Origin: Pomphorhynchus laevis
Taxonomy: Eukaryota; Acanthocephala; Palaeacanthocephala; Echinorhynchida; Pomphorhynchidae
NCBI GenBank assembly: GCA_012934845.2
Contig: WNNJ02000567.1
Location: forward strand, 1-64,000
Direction of reading: 5' to 3'
DNA length: 64,000 nucleotides
Shown: piece by piece, positions 22,520-34,616 of the stretch
How positions within the stretch are numbered: the stretch's first letter is position 1
Layout of the letters: every line of letters starts with the position of its first letter
Notes under the pieces: model-generated
The model's input: the letters and a program-made list of their open reading frames with translations, nothing else
The model's database searches: none
What the model was told of the DNA's origin: nothing
Made by a program: the position numbers and the translations under genes

Positions 22520-24540
22520 AATTTATTATTTATACAATTTATATTTATTTTTTTAAAGGAGATACAAATATAAATATACAAATCATAATACAATCTTTTG
22601 ACATTGAAGATTAGAGCACTTTGTTTGTATGCACACTTGAGGATCCCGTATTCTCGTCGTGGTTTGACGCCTTTCCAAAACCGCCGTGTCCGGAATCAAC
22701 GACATCCATGGTGTCCACATCACCATTTATATTTATATAACGATAAAATTTATAATTGAAATTTTATGTAAATGTCAATTGTTGTGAATTGACTAATAAA
22801 TAATAAATGTATCAGAATTGGAATTTCATGTCATCAAGTGGAATTGCTATGCTATCAGATTTCGCTAGCCGCTACTATTTATTGTATTAAATAAATAGTA
22901 ACGTGTTAGTATTTTTTATTGAAAAATAATATTTATTTTTATATTTCGCTAGCCGCTACTAGCATAATAAGAAACAGATACAAAACTATCAAAAATCAAA
23001 ACTTTTCTTAAATTTTATTTTTTAATTTTAACTCTCAAGTTTTTTAAAACAAACGGAAATCGTTTGTTAACGATTTTCGTTAACAAGCATAAGCTTTTAT
23101 TAGAAATTTTTCGATGTAAAAAACGTTTGTCAATTTAACGTTAAAAAATGCGAACCTTAGTTTTGAAAATCAACACGAAGGAAATTAACGACTCAATTGC
23201 GTTTTTGTCATAGCAGAAAAAAATTTGCAATTCGGTTTTATTTTGACAATACAATTATGTAAATCGAAACAAAAGAAATTTACATTTTTTATGTTAAACT
23301 AAAATTTCAATAAAGAGTAAATTACATTACAATGAAAGAAGTAGCATTCAGAACAACTAAAATCACTTAGAGTAAAATCAAAAACAAATAATTTAAAATC
23401 GAAATTTAGGCAAAGTAAAAAATGTGGTAATTATAGATTGAGCAAATTAAAGAACAAATTTAAATTTAGATTATAATAAATACAAAAAAGATGCAATATT
23501 AGATAATAAAATGTTACTATTAATAATTTAAATGTTGATTAAGACAGCTTTTATTGAATGGCACATTGAATTTATTTATAAAATGACACTTTAAAAGGTG
23601 TAATTTTAAAATAAATAAACCATTTATTTGAAGTAGCGAATACACGCTTACAAGCCGGTGTAAAAAAATAAAAATGCGAAAATGAAAATCGAAAAAGTTA
23701 AAGAAAGTGAATGTTATCGTAGATGAGGGAGTGAGTGGAGATACGCCGAAACGAAGGAGACACAAGAAGAAGCGGACGGCAAAGTTGAATAATTCGTTAA
23801 AGGGGTACGAAAGAAAATTATTAGTTAGAGATGTTGATGGGATACATTTCTTATTTATTGTGAAGTAGAAACCACTGTGGCGGATTTCCAGGGTCGGGAG
23901 TGGCGCTACGGATGGATGAGATGAATAGGGAGCTCAGGAATGAATATATATAAGGGGAGTAAATAGATTTAAGTACGTATGTCAGAAAAGGGTAGGCATA
24001 CTAAGAGTTCTTAATTAAAGAGTGAAGAATTTTAGAAGGTGACTTCATCAGAAGAAACAGGAATAATTTATAGAAGCTTAGGAATAAATATACGTGCTGA
24101 GAAAGACGAGGGCCAATGATTTACATATTAGAAATATTCATAGCCATTTTAGAAAGAAGATAAGATAAGAACTCATGAGGATCCATGACATTAATATTTG
24201 AAGAGTGGGAAAGAAGAATATTAAAAGTTTCTTAAGTAGACTTGTTTTCAAACGAATACGCGAGCATATTTTGCCAGAAAAAATACACTTACCGCGCAGG
24301 AGAGTGGTGGCAACGTCGAAGATTTAAGTAATTATCTTAATGTCTAGAGATTTTAGTGTGATTATGTTTAAGAAGACTCTAAAAAGTGATCTAGAATGAC
24401 ATAGACAGGTTGCTATCTGATTTTTGAACTGAAGTGGAATAAACGAAAATTCACATTGAAATTTTTAATGGTAAGATATGGCTTGCCATTGACTTTGCGT
24501 CAACTTCAAGACGAGCCGAGAAAATTTGAGTTATTTTAAG
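22520..24540. other. AT-rich stretch, no clear gene
   Basis: Two TTTCGCTAGCCGCTACTA blocks (22858 and 22948) repeat. A short GC-richer minus-strand frame at 22640-22708 begins MDVVDSGHGGFGKASNH in a good start context and could be a first coding exon, but nothing follows it. The rest shows no exon. Confidence 0.3.
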
Positions 24541-24545
24541 GTGTT

Positions 24546-24632
24546 ATGAATAATGTAAAAATTGTTGCTGTAATTACTATTTATGTTAATATTCTCAAAG
24601 ATGTTGAATTACAATCAAATCCAGGTATTTAA
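24546..24632 (+). pseudogene. 2A-like remnant (DVELQSNPG)
   Basis: A 28-codon frame ends in a hydrophobic run and DVELQSNPG. CR1-type LINEs of several invertebrates begin their ORFs with a 2A self-separating peptide ending D-V-E-x-N-P-G-P. Here the spacing is off by one residue and the final proline is lost, so this would be a decayed copy. Confidence 0.3.
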
Positions 24633-24654
24633 TAAATAAGTTAACGTTATGTTC

Positions 24655-25620
24655 AATTTGATATTGACTTCAAAATCATTTAAATAATTTAATAGATGCA
24701 TATTTTAAACTAGGTTACTATAAAAATAACATCAAGCAGAAAATAGTAAAATATATAAATCAACACAATAATATAAAGAATAAATTTAAACTCTTAAGTG
24801 GCAAAGTTTTATGGATAGATAATAAATAATATACTGTGTATTAGAATAAAACAAAGTATAATGATAAAGAAGGTATATATTTAGATATAAACATTAAATT
24901 CACATCAATAAATACTACTTTAAATTTATATAGTAATTTATAAAAAGAAATAGTTTTATTAATTCAACTTATAATTGAAATTTAAAGCTATGTATTTCAA
25001 ATAATCAATAGTTTTGAGGATAGTATATTTAATTAGTAAATCCTTAACTTGCCCAATTCTGGTAGTTTGTTCTTTGTATAACGGCAAAAATAATTTGTTC
25101 TCAGTGATTGTCTGCTCATTTTTTTAAATATTGTAATGTGAACTAATATAAATAATGAAATTTTAAGAATTGCAACAATTTGTAATGATATTGGCTTTCT
25201 TCAAAATCATTAAAATAATTGAATGGATACATATTTTAAACCAACTTACTTTAGAAACAAAATCAAACAGAAAATAGTAAAATATGTAAATTAACAAAAT
25301 ATTATTAATGTATTTACAAGAAACATATTTTAAATATTTTAAATTTACAAGAAACATATTTTTGCATGAGCATTCATGAATACCATATAATATAAAATAT
25401 AATACATTAAATAATGAAATTTTAAGAATTGCAACAATTTGTAATGATATTGGCTTTCAAAATCCTTTAAATAATTTAATAGATGCATATTTTAAACTAG
25501 GTTACAATAAAAATTTAATCAAACAGAAAATAGTAAAATATATAAATGAACACAATATTATTAAATTTAAATTTAAAATATTAAGTGAATTTTTTTATGG
25601 ATGTATAATAAATAATATAT
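24655..25620 (+). mobile_element. Three 3' ends of Penelope-like elements
   Basis: Three partial copies (about 24655-24835, 25150-25310 and 25340-25620) match the end of the Penelope-like ORF at 47860-48130. They share the blocks ILRIATICNDIGF, NNLIDAYFKLGY and KQKIVKYIN, then LSGK-LWMDNK or a decayed form of it. The third runs straight into a terminal repeat at 25605-25860. Confidence 0.75.
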
Positions 25621-25860
25621 TTTGTATTAGAATAATATACACTGATCAAATTTCATCAGAGGAAATACGTCATTAGCGCGTATTTGATCCTCCCTCCCCG
25701 CTATGTTGTGTCGATGAATAGGGGTTGAAACTCATAACATTGCAGTTCCTCCTGATGACCTCTAATCCTTATTCTGATGTATCGTCTGATATTTATTAGT
25801 TAATTTATAAAAATTTACTTTATTTTGATAAATGAACTGATTTTTTTAAATTTTTCTCAT
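25605..25860 (+). repeat. Penelope-like terminal repeat, copy 1
   Basis: Starts GGATGTATAATAAATAATAT, contains CATTAGC in a hairpin loop (stem AATACGT/GCGTATT), and ends CCTTATTCTGATGTATCGTC. The outer ends are inverted over about 33 bp. It follows directly on a PLE 3' end. Confidence 0.8.
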
Positions 25861-26134
25861 TGAAAAAGTTGATTCTTTAAAACAATTATATTATGACCCC
25901 CATTTCTATATCGTAATTCAAGTTTGCCTAGTTACTTAAATAAATGCCGACATTTGTAATTTCAAATCATTTATAAATTATATTATTTTTTATTTTAAAA
26001 ATATAACTTGTTTAAAAAAATATGATTTCTTCGAAAAATCTGAACATCACTGGATTCTTAAGATTTCTTGCTTGTGACAGTATACTTTCGAAAATGACTC
26101 CAATTTCTATAGTATTCTCTGTATACGGATATTA

Positions 26135-26345
26135 TCCAATATATTAAACTAGATAATCAAATTAAATAAAGGGAAATTCATCATTAGCATGTATTTGGTA
26201 CCCCCGCTGCTATGTGGGGTCGAGAATATGGACCGCTACCTAGTAATATAGAAATTTCCCTTTATTACCTCTAATCTTTATTATGATACATCGTCTGTTA
26301 TTTATTAGTCAATTCATAAAAATTAATTTTTATTTAAAATTCTAA
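26135..26345 (+). repeat. Penelope-like terminal repeat, diverged copy 2
   Basis: The most diverged copy. Its second helix is AATAAAGGGAAA (26165-26176) with TTTCCCTTTATT (26255-26266): fully complementary, yet different in sequence from the TCATCAG..CTGATGA helix of the other copies. Confidence 0.7.
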
Positions 26346-26510
26346 ACTTATATATAAATTATATTAAATCTTAAGTTAAGGGACGTCTACTTTTTTTTAA
26401 TTTAAACAAGGTATTTACTTAAATATAATATTTAAGCTCTACGTTTTCAAAGTAATGGTAAAATCTGTTTTTTTTTACCGCAATTTTTTGTTTGATATTT
26501 TTATTCAAAG

Positions 26511-26947
26511 ATGCAATATATAGCATATGAATTAGTTTTGGACGTAATCCGTAACATAATCTTCGTTTGCGATGTGTTTCATTTCATATGGACTGTTATT
26601 TCGTACAAATTGAAAATTTTATTTAACAACGATTACAGAATTTTGCAACGTGAGAACAAACATATCGACAAACTTCCGAACAGTGTTGCAATTTTACTGA
26701 ATGAACTTGAAAGGGACGATGACTATGTTATTTCCAGCGCTATCAATGTATTTTCAATATTATCCAAATATAATATACCAAATTTAATTTTCTATGACTT
26801 GAGAGGTTTATTTTCCTTATCGAATTTTTAATGCACATTGCGCTGCATTTAGGAATTTGTATGAACAATCAAGACAAGCTGTTACATGAATTTAACAAAA
26901 TTGAAAAATCGAACAATACCATTGGTACAATGTTAATTGATTTTTAA
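26511..26947 (+). CDS. NUS1: NUS1-like (dehydrodolichyl diphosphate synthase subunit), 5' part
   Basis: Exon 1 (26511-26805) starts MQYIAYELVLDVIR with a hydrophobic N-terminal segment, then HIDKLPNSVAILLNE near residues 52-66 and SILSKYNIPNLIFYDLRG near 83-100. A 47-bp intron (26806-26852, ending ATTTAG) joins in phase to ICMNNQDKLLHEFNKIEK. This matches NUS1/Nogo-B receptor, where KLPxHL and the YDHxGIFKxNNxRLMDEI block stand in this order. NUS1 pairs with the cis-prenyltransferase DHDDS at the ER to make dolichol. The conserved C-terminal half with the RxG motif is not found downstream, so the model is partial or the gene is broken. The donor of the short intron (GTTTAT) is weak. Confidence 0.68.
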
Positions 26948-26949
26948 AT

Positions 26950-28830
26950 ATAGTTTTATTAACAAAAATTTTCAATTTTTATATGGTATTTTACCTGTCC
27001 GACACTGGCATTATTTTTGAGACTGGAAGCAGTTGGTGTCTTTAGATACCATGAAAAACGCCCAGATACTCTTTTTATGGGAGGCCGGACAAATTTTGGT
27101 TTGTAATTTTACGTGTCCCGACACGTTGACACTATCTTACCTTCGTCAGATTCACAAGGGCTAGCGCCGTCTTCGTCAGATTCACAATGGCTCGGAGGCG
27201 TACGAGGTATAGTCTATTGGACGAGTGTTATTATACCTCTTATTATGCCAATATCATTTTATGCTCCTTTGCAACATCATTTTCCTAGCGCTGAGGGAAT
27301 AATCATTTGTCGATCGGTGACAAGTGGTGTTCACATTCATTATTCAGTGAATAAGCATGGTGATCGAATGAGACAACGCCGCCTGCTTCCTAGTAGCCAT
27401 GGAATAACGAGATTTTGAAATGCTATTCGATTGTCATAATGTAATTCACCGTTAAAATTTTATAAATAAACCTGATCTGGTTAAAAATCTAATTTAAATA
27501 ATAAGCGTTTCGATACAAACCGTAAATATTCATGGATGATAAATGCGTGTTTAAATATTTTCACGTTGTATGCTTAGCGCGTCCGCTTAACGTACGTTAT
27601 TATTCAATCCAAAAGCAACCATCTCATCTTAAAATGATTTCATACTATTTTCGTGTTTGTATTGAAATACGAGAACCATTCATTGTCGTTAATTCATTTT
27701 ATAATCGTTTCCATCACTTAAGAAATAGTAGATTACCTATGGCTACAGGTTGCTGAACCCCTATTTGCGGAATTAAGTCCTCTAATTAAATTTGTTTTAA
27801 TTTCTTACGTTTTATAAAAAATATTGATAGCAAATTTACTATTAATAATGCTGAACTGTTTATATTTTGTTATCTTACTTGCCCTACCCCATTCGGCTTC
27901 TGCAATTCCATTATCATAAAGCACGAAAGTACAGAAATGCTAGTTAGTTGACGACATGGTAGGTTGTCAATCTTCTCAATGAAAATTATCTAGTTTTCTT
28001 ATTAAACTTGTACCGTTTATTTGTATTAAGTTCGCATGATGTAAAACAATCGTGCTATTTGTTATTAAAGCTGTATTTTTATATTCTAAATGCATCGGAT
28101 ACCAATATTTTATTGTTAAAGAATAATGTTAATGAGCAAGGAAGATCTGCAATATATCTCACTGACGCAGCAAAAAGTTTTCTTACATAATAATAGTAGT
28201 AGTACGATAAGATATATACTCATCTAAATGATAAACCACATGTTTTCTTTCTAGAGTTTTAAAGATGCCTTACCTTTCCCGTTTCACTTAGAATTGCATA
28301 TAATGATCAAATTTTAAATATGTTTCCGTTCATCAAATTTGAAATTGAAGTTGTCTTCAAAGAAATAGTGAATTTAATAAAAATATTACTTTTAAATTGT
28401 TAAAAGGGTGAGTAGCTGCTCGACGCGGACTGTGAAAACAAACAACGATAAAGCTCAGTATCGTATTAACAAAACTGACGTGGATGTTTAATTAAAACGA
28501 ACAAAATTTTGAACTGACATTTATAAGGGGTGGTTTTGTATCGTAATGTGGTTGTGTTATTCATGGCAATCAATATTTAGAAGCACATATTTAAGGCATT
28601 TGGTATCCGAACTGAAGACTCCCGATTACATCATGTAGGATATATGATCGTATAACTTTAATTGAAATTATAACAAATATTTATAGCCCAGGAAAGTTGG
28701 AGTTATCTAATTGATGAACGATTCAATGTCAAAGTTATATTTTTTTATTTCCCGAAGCCATTTGACTTGATTTGGAATTATCTTTTTTTTTCTGAAAATC
28801 TAAGCGTTGAATATTAATCCAATTATTATT
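26950..28830. other. Stretch without assigned gene
   Basis: A plus frame at 27113-27418 and a minus frame around 27129-27220 (acidic TIPRTPPSHCESDEDG, ending at a GTAAGA donor) are both open. The minus reading repeats CESDE and is flanked by splice-like sites, so it may be an exon. Nothing else is supported. Confidence 0.3.
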
Positions 28831-28839
28831 CGTTGCGTA

Positions 28840-29030
28840 GATGGTTTCATATCACATCGATCTTATCAAGTATATGTTAATGGTACTCTGTGATCGATAC
28901 CCCGTTCATGCTAGCGTCCCACAAGGATTTTTGTTGGGTTCAATGCTATTCTTTATTTTTGTCAATAATCTACTTAATATCTTGAGTTTACACTCACTAT
29001 TGTACTCAAACGATCGTACAGTTTAAATTC
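28840..29030 (+). mobile_element. LINE reverse transcriptase scrap
   Basis: A 61-codon frame with ASVPQGFLLGSMLFFIFVNN corresponds to RT motif B (VPQGSVLGPxLF). A following SLLYSNDRTV stands where YADD would be. It is a short dead fragment. Confidence 0.65.
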
Positions 29031-29883
29031 ACGATTGAACTCATACGATTGAAGTGTGCTTGCATGAGAATGCGAACTCGAGATCCTACGCATTATCAAA
29101 ATGATCAGACCATCGAATTAGTATCACAAGTAAAGAATCTTTGTAAATAAGTTGCTAATGATTTATCTATTCGACGACACACTGATTAGTCATGTTCTAT
29201 AGTACATGACTAATAGCTGAACAGGTCAAACATTTAGTTTTCTAGGTTCGGGACATTAAAAACACTTGTAAATGCTTATATTATCAGCCATTACTTTATA
29301 CAAATGAATGTTCATATTCTAGAACAATAGATGAGTCAACTATAATTAAGAATGTTCTGCATCAAGCAATAAGGCATATACATTCCTTAAAAGTTATTCC
29401 ATGTAAGGATATACTTAGAGCTCTGGATTCTGTACGTAATCTCCGCGATTTGCGAAATGTTTGCTTGACGTAAGTGATATTTCACAAAATCGTCACGTTT
29501 TGGATGCGTTTCATAAAAATGTTCCTCATCATTCTCGATGCCTCCGGGTTGTACAATCCAAATTAATTCAATTCGGATTCTAGATTCATGGAACCGTTTA
29601 AGCGAATAAATTGTCAGTTTAACTGAACTTAATCTATTCAAAGTACGCTTTATTTTGAATTTAGATTGACTTGTTTTCTTCTTTGAGCAACTTTTTAACA
29701 TGCTGTTGAAAATAATTAGATTTGGACATTTATTTGCCAGTTTCCACACATTTCTTGTGTTTCTTAAATAATGTTTAATGTTTAATAATTATTTAATGTT
29801 TATTAAATAATCTTATTATATATTACGTTAAATTTCTATTAACAGCCAATTAGTTAATTGTCTGCTTTAATTTTAAGTTTCAG

Positions 29884-30886
29884 CGGAGAGAAAAATAGAA
29901 TTCATAGACTTTAATGAAAGTTACTCGACATTGCCGACTGTGGCCAAAAGTATTTGTCAGGAACATAACGATGCTCAAGGCGTGGACTCGGATACTACTG
30001 TAGCAAACGATAGTCTCGTTGTGAAACATTACAAGAGTATGTGCACAATAATGTAATTTGTTGTTTCATTTTTAATGCTTACAGAGTTATACAGTAAGCG
30101 AAACTCACCAGAGTTGGCAATAGTCGTAGGTGGAACAATGTCACCGTTTGGATTCGATCCATTTTTACTATCGTTCACCGAATTCAGGTAATTTTAAAGT
30201 TTCTATTCGGAAGAAGCTCAACGTTCAGTTTGATCTCTCACAAGCTGATAAATAGCTTTCTAATTTAATATTTCTAGCTTGTTGCTTTCGAATTTAGTGA
30301 TCGTTCGGCTTAATTTTTTTTATAATATTGTTAGCTATTTTGACTTAATTTATCATTTAATTCCTTTCAAATTTTCTGGAAAATGTTTACTAAATAAAAA
30401 GCATTTTGTAAATACGGCCCTACAAGTAAATGCTACAACAATTATTTAATTTTGTATTAATATTTTCAAAGTTTCAAAATATATCCAAGTTATGATGTTT
30501 TCTTAAATTTTAGATTAATACAAATCCTTAAACTAATAGAAAATATCTTCCACGTGAATTTAAATTAAATTGCGAAAAATCTCTAGATTAAATCAATTAA
30601 ATAAATTAATTTAATCTCTAAATTATCTCAATCGTAAAGTCTTTATTAATTCTATTATTAAGAAATCGGACATACATTACTGCATAAAATGATAATTTGA
30701 AAAGTTTTGCTTGTCTAAATAGTTGTTGAAGTTAAATACCGTCGTAGTTTTTTATAAAATGAGTGTTATAAAAACTCATTTGATGAATAAATGTTGCTTA
30801 TATTATTCCTTAGATTTCAATGGTTTTTCAAATATAAAAGTGGATCTTACGATAAACGAAGTAGCAGTGAATATTGGAAAAGATGA
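29884..30886 (+). CDS. Unrecognised host gene, three terminal exons
   Basis: Exons 29884-30036, 30085-30187 and 30814-30886 join in phase across a 48-bp intron (GTATGT..TTACAG) and a 626-bp intron (GTAATT..CCTTAG). The first acceptor (TTTTAAGTTTCAG) is good and implies further exons upstream. The product reads ERKIEFIDFNESYSTLPTV, then SPELAIVVGGTMSPFGFDPF, then RFQWFFKYKSGSYDKRSS and ends EYWKR. I see no family motif. Consistent phases, splice sites and the more balanced base use support a real gene. AATAAAGG near 30938 could serve polyadenylation. Confidence 0.55.
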
Positions 30887-31123
30887 ACATTGATATTACG
30901 CTTTCAATTAATAAGATCGATATTTTTATATAAAAAATAAAGGTATTTAATATTCATATTATGTCTCTTTTATATAAAGGTGTTCTCATGTGTGTAAATG
31001 CTCTCGATAATACACCATCTCTAAATTCTAACTGAGTCGGGTGTTGCTTGTTAGCAGCATTTAATGGATTTCAGTGGATTACAATATATGACTCGTCTTA
31101 ATGCTTATCACCTTATCGTCTTA

Positions 31124-31312
31124 CAGGGGTTCTCATTTTTATAGACACCTTTTCTTATTTTTATAGACACCTTTTTGCATTTTTATAGACACCTTTTCTC
31201 ATTTTTATAGACACCTTTTCTCATTTTTATAGACACCTTTTCTCATTTTTATAGACACCTTTTTGCATTTTTATAGACACCTTTTCTCATTTTTATAGAC
31301 ACCTTTTCTCAA
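31124..31312. repeat. Left iteron arm (8 units of 22 bp)
   Basis: Copies of ATAGACACCTTTTCTCATTTTT stand in regular 22-bp register, two of them the TTTTTGCAT variant. Confidence 0.95.
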
Positions 31313-31342
31313 AAATAAGAAATATTTTTTAAGCCCTTAATT

Positions 31343-32411
31343 ATGTTTTCCGAAGACGAACAAAGAACAAATGTCAATGAAGAAGGTGAAAGAACTACGT
31401 ACATACGCAAGACACGTCAGATGATTACGAAGACAATGGTTGAATATTTTAAAGGATTGCTAAGTGGCGAGTTTAAAATGAAACAACTACCTGACTTGCT
31501 TAACTTATCTAAGAGCACAGTACATAGAATGTACAAAAGATATCTTACAGGTGAATTTAACGATCTCTCCACATTTAAATCATCAGCAGAAAAGAAAATT
31601 ATGGCTATAAAGGATTATTCTTTCGAAAAGAATATAATAGCACTAGAGATTGCTTCCAATCCTGTAATAACTCTTGCGTCTATAAAAGATAAGCTTGATA
31701 CTTACAACCCTACTGTATCTTATTCCGTATCAACAGTTTCCAGAATAATTAAAGATAAAATGAATTACACCAGGAAAACACTTACATTGGTACCGATCAA
31801 TAGAAACAGCAACGAAAATAAAGTTGTAAGGGCTCTTTATGCTACACAACTACAGATTATCAATGACGAACAACTGATTTTCCTCGACGAATCGGGATTT
31901 AATCTCCACATTCACCAAAACTTAGGATACTCTCCAAGGAATACTAAGAGTTATATCAGCGTTCCCAATTCAAAAGGTGTAAACGTTTCACTTTTATGTG
32001 CAATAACTACAGGAGGTGTCCTTGCATATGAATTGAAAGTAGGAAGTTTCAAATCTTCAGATTTATTATCCTTTATAAATAACAAGCTTCCATCTTTAGA
32101 TCCCCTTCAAAGAAAGTTTATTGTTATGGATAATGCTTCCATACATAAGACAGCAGAAGTTAGTGAAGCATTTGCCAGAAAAAATTATATACTAAAATTT
32201 TTGCCTCCGTATTCTCCTCAGTTAAATCCAAGAAGAATTTTTTTCATGCTTGAAGGCACATGTAAAGAGAAAAGAAAGGTCTACAACGGTTTCTGGGCTT
32301 ATAGTCACTGTTGAAGAGACTTTACAAGAAGTGGATTTCATAACTGTTGGTTATTTCCGTGATATGAGAAGATGGATTGTTAAAGCATTGGCAAAGGTAG
32401 ACTTTATCTGA
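31343..32411 (+). CDS. DD34E-type transposase, one frameshift
   Basis: The N-terminal 110 residues hold a helix-turn-helix region (MKQLPDLLNLSKSTVHRMYK). The DDE core follows: FLDESGFN supplies the first Asp, VMDNASIHKT the second, and PPYSPQLNP leads to the third position. The open frame reads NPRRIFFMLE and stops at 32314. In the next frame the text continues EEFFSCLKAHVKRKE to a TGA at 32409-32411. So a net frameshift at about 32230 separates the catalytic Glu from the rest, with 34 residues between Asp and Glu when the shift is allowed for. Family members cut at TA and need both arms. Confidence 0.9.
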
Positions 32412-32467
32412 TCAATAAATATGTTTTATTTTTTATTTATATTATGAAATTTGGCCTGTTTTTTACA

Positions 32468-32914
32468 AAAGGTGTCTATAAAAATGCAAAAAGGTGTCTA
32501 TAAAAATGAGAAAAGGTGTCTATAAAAATGAGAAAAGGTGTCTATAAAAATGCAAAAAGGTGTCTATAAAAATGAGAAAAGGTGTCCATAAAAATGCAAA
32601 AAGGTGTCTATAAAAATGAGAAAAGGTGTCTATAAAAATGAGAAAAGGTGTCTATAAAAATGCAAAAAGGTGTCTATAAAAATGAGAAAAGGTGTCTATA
32701 AAAATGCAAAAAGGTGTCTATAAAAATGAGAAAAGGTGTCTATAAAAATGAGAAAAGGTGTCTATAAAAATGCAAAAAGGTGTCTATAAAAATGAGAAAA
32801 GGTGTCTATAAAAATGAGAAAAGGTGTCTATAAAAATGAGAAAAGGTGTCTATAAAAATGCAAAAAGGTGTCTATAAAAATGAGAAAAGGTGTCTATAAA
32901 AATGAGAACCCCTG
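32468..32914. repeat. Right iteron arm (20 units of 22 bp)
   Basis: GGTGTCTATAAAAATG begins every 22 bp from 32471 to 32889 without a slip; one unit has GGTGTCCAT. Variant order from inside out is B A A B A B A A B A B A A B A A A B A A. Confidence 0.95.
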
Positions 32915-33018
32915 TAATGCTTATTGATCTATTTTTAATAGACAGTCTGTATTAAGCAAGAAATGCATCTGCGTTAGGCAGAAAAGAGCCTGTGAACTAA
33001 TTAATGTGTGCATTCCAG

Positions 33019-33195
33019 ACAGCCTTTAACGATAATTTAGAACCCTGGACGGAATTACAAAATTCTGTCAAATGCAATACAATCTATCAATACTGCGATA
33101 TAAGTGGAAATAACATCGTAACAAAGAAGTTTTATAAGATGATTATTATTCATTACCTTCTTGTAATTATCTTCTTCAATCTAATTATTCATTAG
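33019..33195 (+). CDS. Possible terminal exon with C-terminal hydrophobic segment
   Basis: Follows an acceptor (GTGTGCATTCCAG) and runs 58 codons to TAG. It reads TAFNDNLEPWTELQNSV and ends in a hydrophobic run (MIIIHYLLVIIFFNLIIH), which could be a membrane anchor. No family is recognised and no upstream exon is paired with it. Confidence 0.3.
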   Translation, partial: TAFNDNLEPWTELQNSVKCNTIYQYCDISGNNIVTKKFYKMIIIHYLLVIIFFNLIIH

Positions 33196-33364
33196 ATTGG
33201 GTTCGTACTCTAATAGAGTTTCCTCATTGCAATGCTAGCAAAGAATGATGTTATCTCAACTTACCTTAAAATGTGATGAACAAATCATTTTAAGAACCAA
33301 ATGATTCCTTATTATAAATTACTGTTCTATTTAAGCTTATTAAATTTGTAAGCCTAGTTTAATT

Positions 33365-34140
33365 AGGAAAACAAACATGTGGCATTACAAGGTGTAAGGC
33401 ATATATGCCTCGCCCGGTCTTAAAATAGGTATTGTTTGATACATATGTTAGTAACCCTTCAGAAATAGTAGTAGATGAAAAATCATAAGGTCTGAAAAAG
33501 GTTTTACTCGGGGTGACCTTGCATTTGCTTCGATCACCGTGATTCAGCAATTACGAAATCAATGACCTAATACATTGCACATGTGGTATGCTAATGACGG
33601 CGGATGTATAGACTCATTTGAATACATATGTAAAACTTGGGATCAAATAAATAATGTCCTTTAATGGTTTCTATATAAACCCATCTAAATGCATGTTATT
33701 GTGAACAGCAGAAAAATACTTTTCAAAATTGGGGTCATTATAAACAAAGAAGGACCCAAAAACGAAGTTCCGATATTAAAATATGGGAAGACTAGCTAAA
33801 CTAAATGAATACTAGCCAAAATGAATACTAAACAATACTAGCTAAACTAAATGAGGCATTTACCAGTTATCAGATCTTAACTGCATGCTTTCAGTCGAAA
33901 AAGCTGTGAGACTGTAAGCCAATGGGTCGATTCACTGGCTACAAAATTACGTCGGGAGGTCTTCCAGACATGTTAAATATTTCGGTAACAGTCAAAATAA
34001 TGGAAAATTTAATTTCCTTCCCATGCATGTACGGTGGATTAGGAATCAAGCAAATGACCGGTCTGTTATGTCACGATCATGTGAACTTAGGGAAATAATG
34101 CCAACTTGCGCTGTATGGCATAGAAGGTTAAAGTCTAGCT
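33365..34140 (+). mobile_element. RLE-type LINE reverse transcriptase remnant
   Basis: Decayed frames give motif B as SEKGFTRGDLAFASITVI (near 33490) and motif C as HMWYANDGGCIDSFEYICK (near 33577), followed by FPCMYGGLGIKQM (near 34020). These match the element at 60740-63720, where the blocks read TEGFTQGDH, KWYADDANFIG and FGGIGIADL. The copy is incomplete and dead. Confidence 0.65.
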
Positions 34141-34616
34141 AATGAGCAAGGCAAAATACTAAGCGAGATCAGAAATAAAACTAAGATATATTAGAATAAT
34201 CAAAGTATTATTATAGTCTTCAAATATAAACCTGCATACCATAATGAAAAACGAAAGTACAATAAGAGCGTCAGTCTGGTTGAACCCATAAAAAGGAATA
34301 AACAACCTATTTTTTTAATTTAAAAGGATTTAAAGATGCATTACGTGTATGTTATGGTTGAAATGCAACAGCTAACACTATATACAGTTGTGGCAAACAT
34401 ATGAGACAGCACATGTCCACTTCTGTAAAGTAGGGGGCTTCACAATTATTGCGTCCTTTTTGGACGTAAACATATTTAATGCGTTGGCTCTGTCGAATGC
34501 ATATAAAGTACTATAAAACGTATTTTAACATAATATAACAAACAAATCGAAGTTAGAGAAAGCTATATCTTTCCCTAGTCGGCATCATGTAGAATAAGAG
34601 AAAATTTAATAGCAAA

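Larger units (their letters stand above)
31124..32914 (+). mobile_element. Tc1/mariner-type transposon with iteron ends
   Basis: Inserted at TA (31122-31123 and 32915-32916). Both ends begin CAGGGGTTCTCATTTTTATA and continue as arrays of a 22-bp unit, 8 units on the left and 20 on the right in inverted orientation. Two unit variants exist, ending ATGAGAAAA or ATGCAAAAA. Read from the outside in, both arms start with the same variant order (A A B A A A B A), so the right arm looks expanded from a shared arm. One transposase gene lies between. One frameshift in that gene suggests recent death or an inactive copy. Confidence 0.92.

Noticed and set aside
27113-27418. 101-codon plus-strand ORF as a gene
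   Set aside because: No motif; the opposite strand in part looks more exon-like and neither has support beyond open frame.
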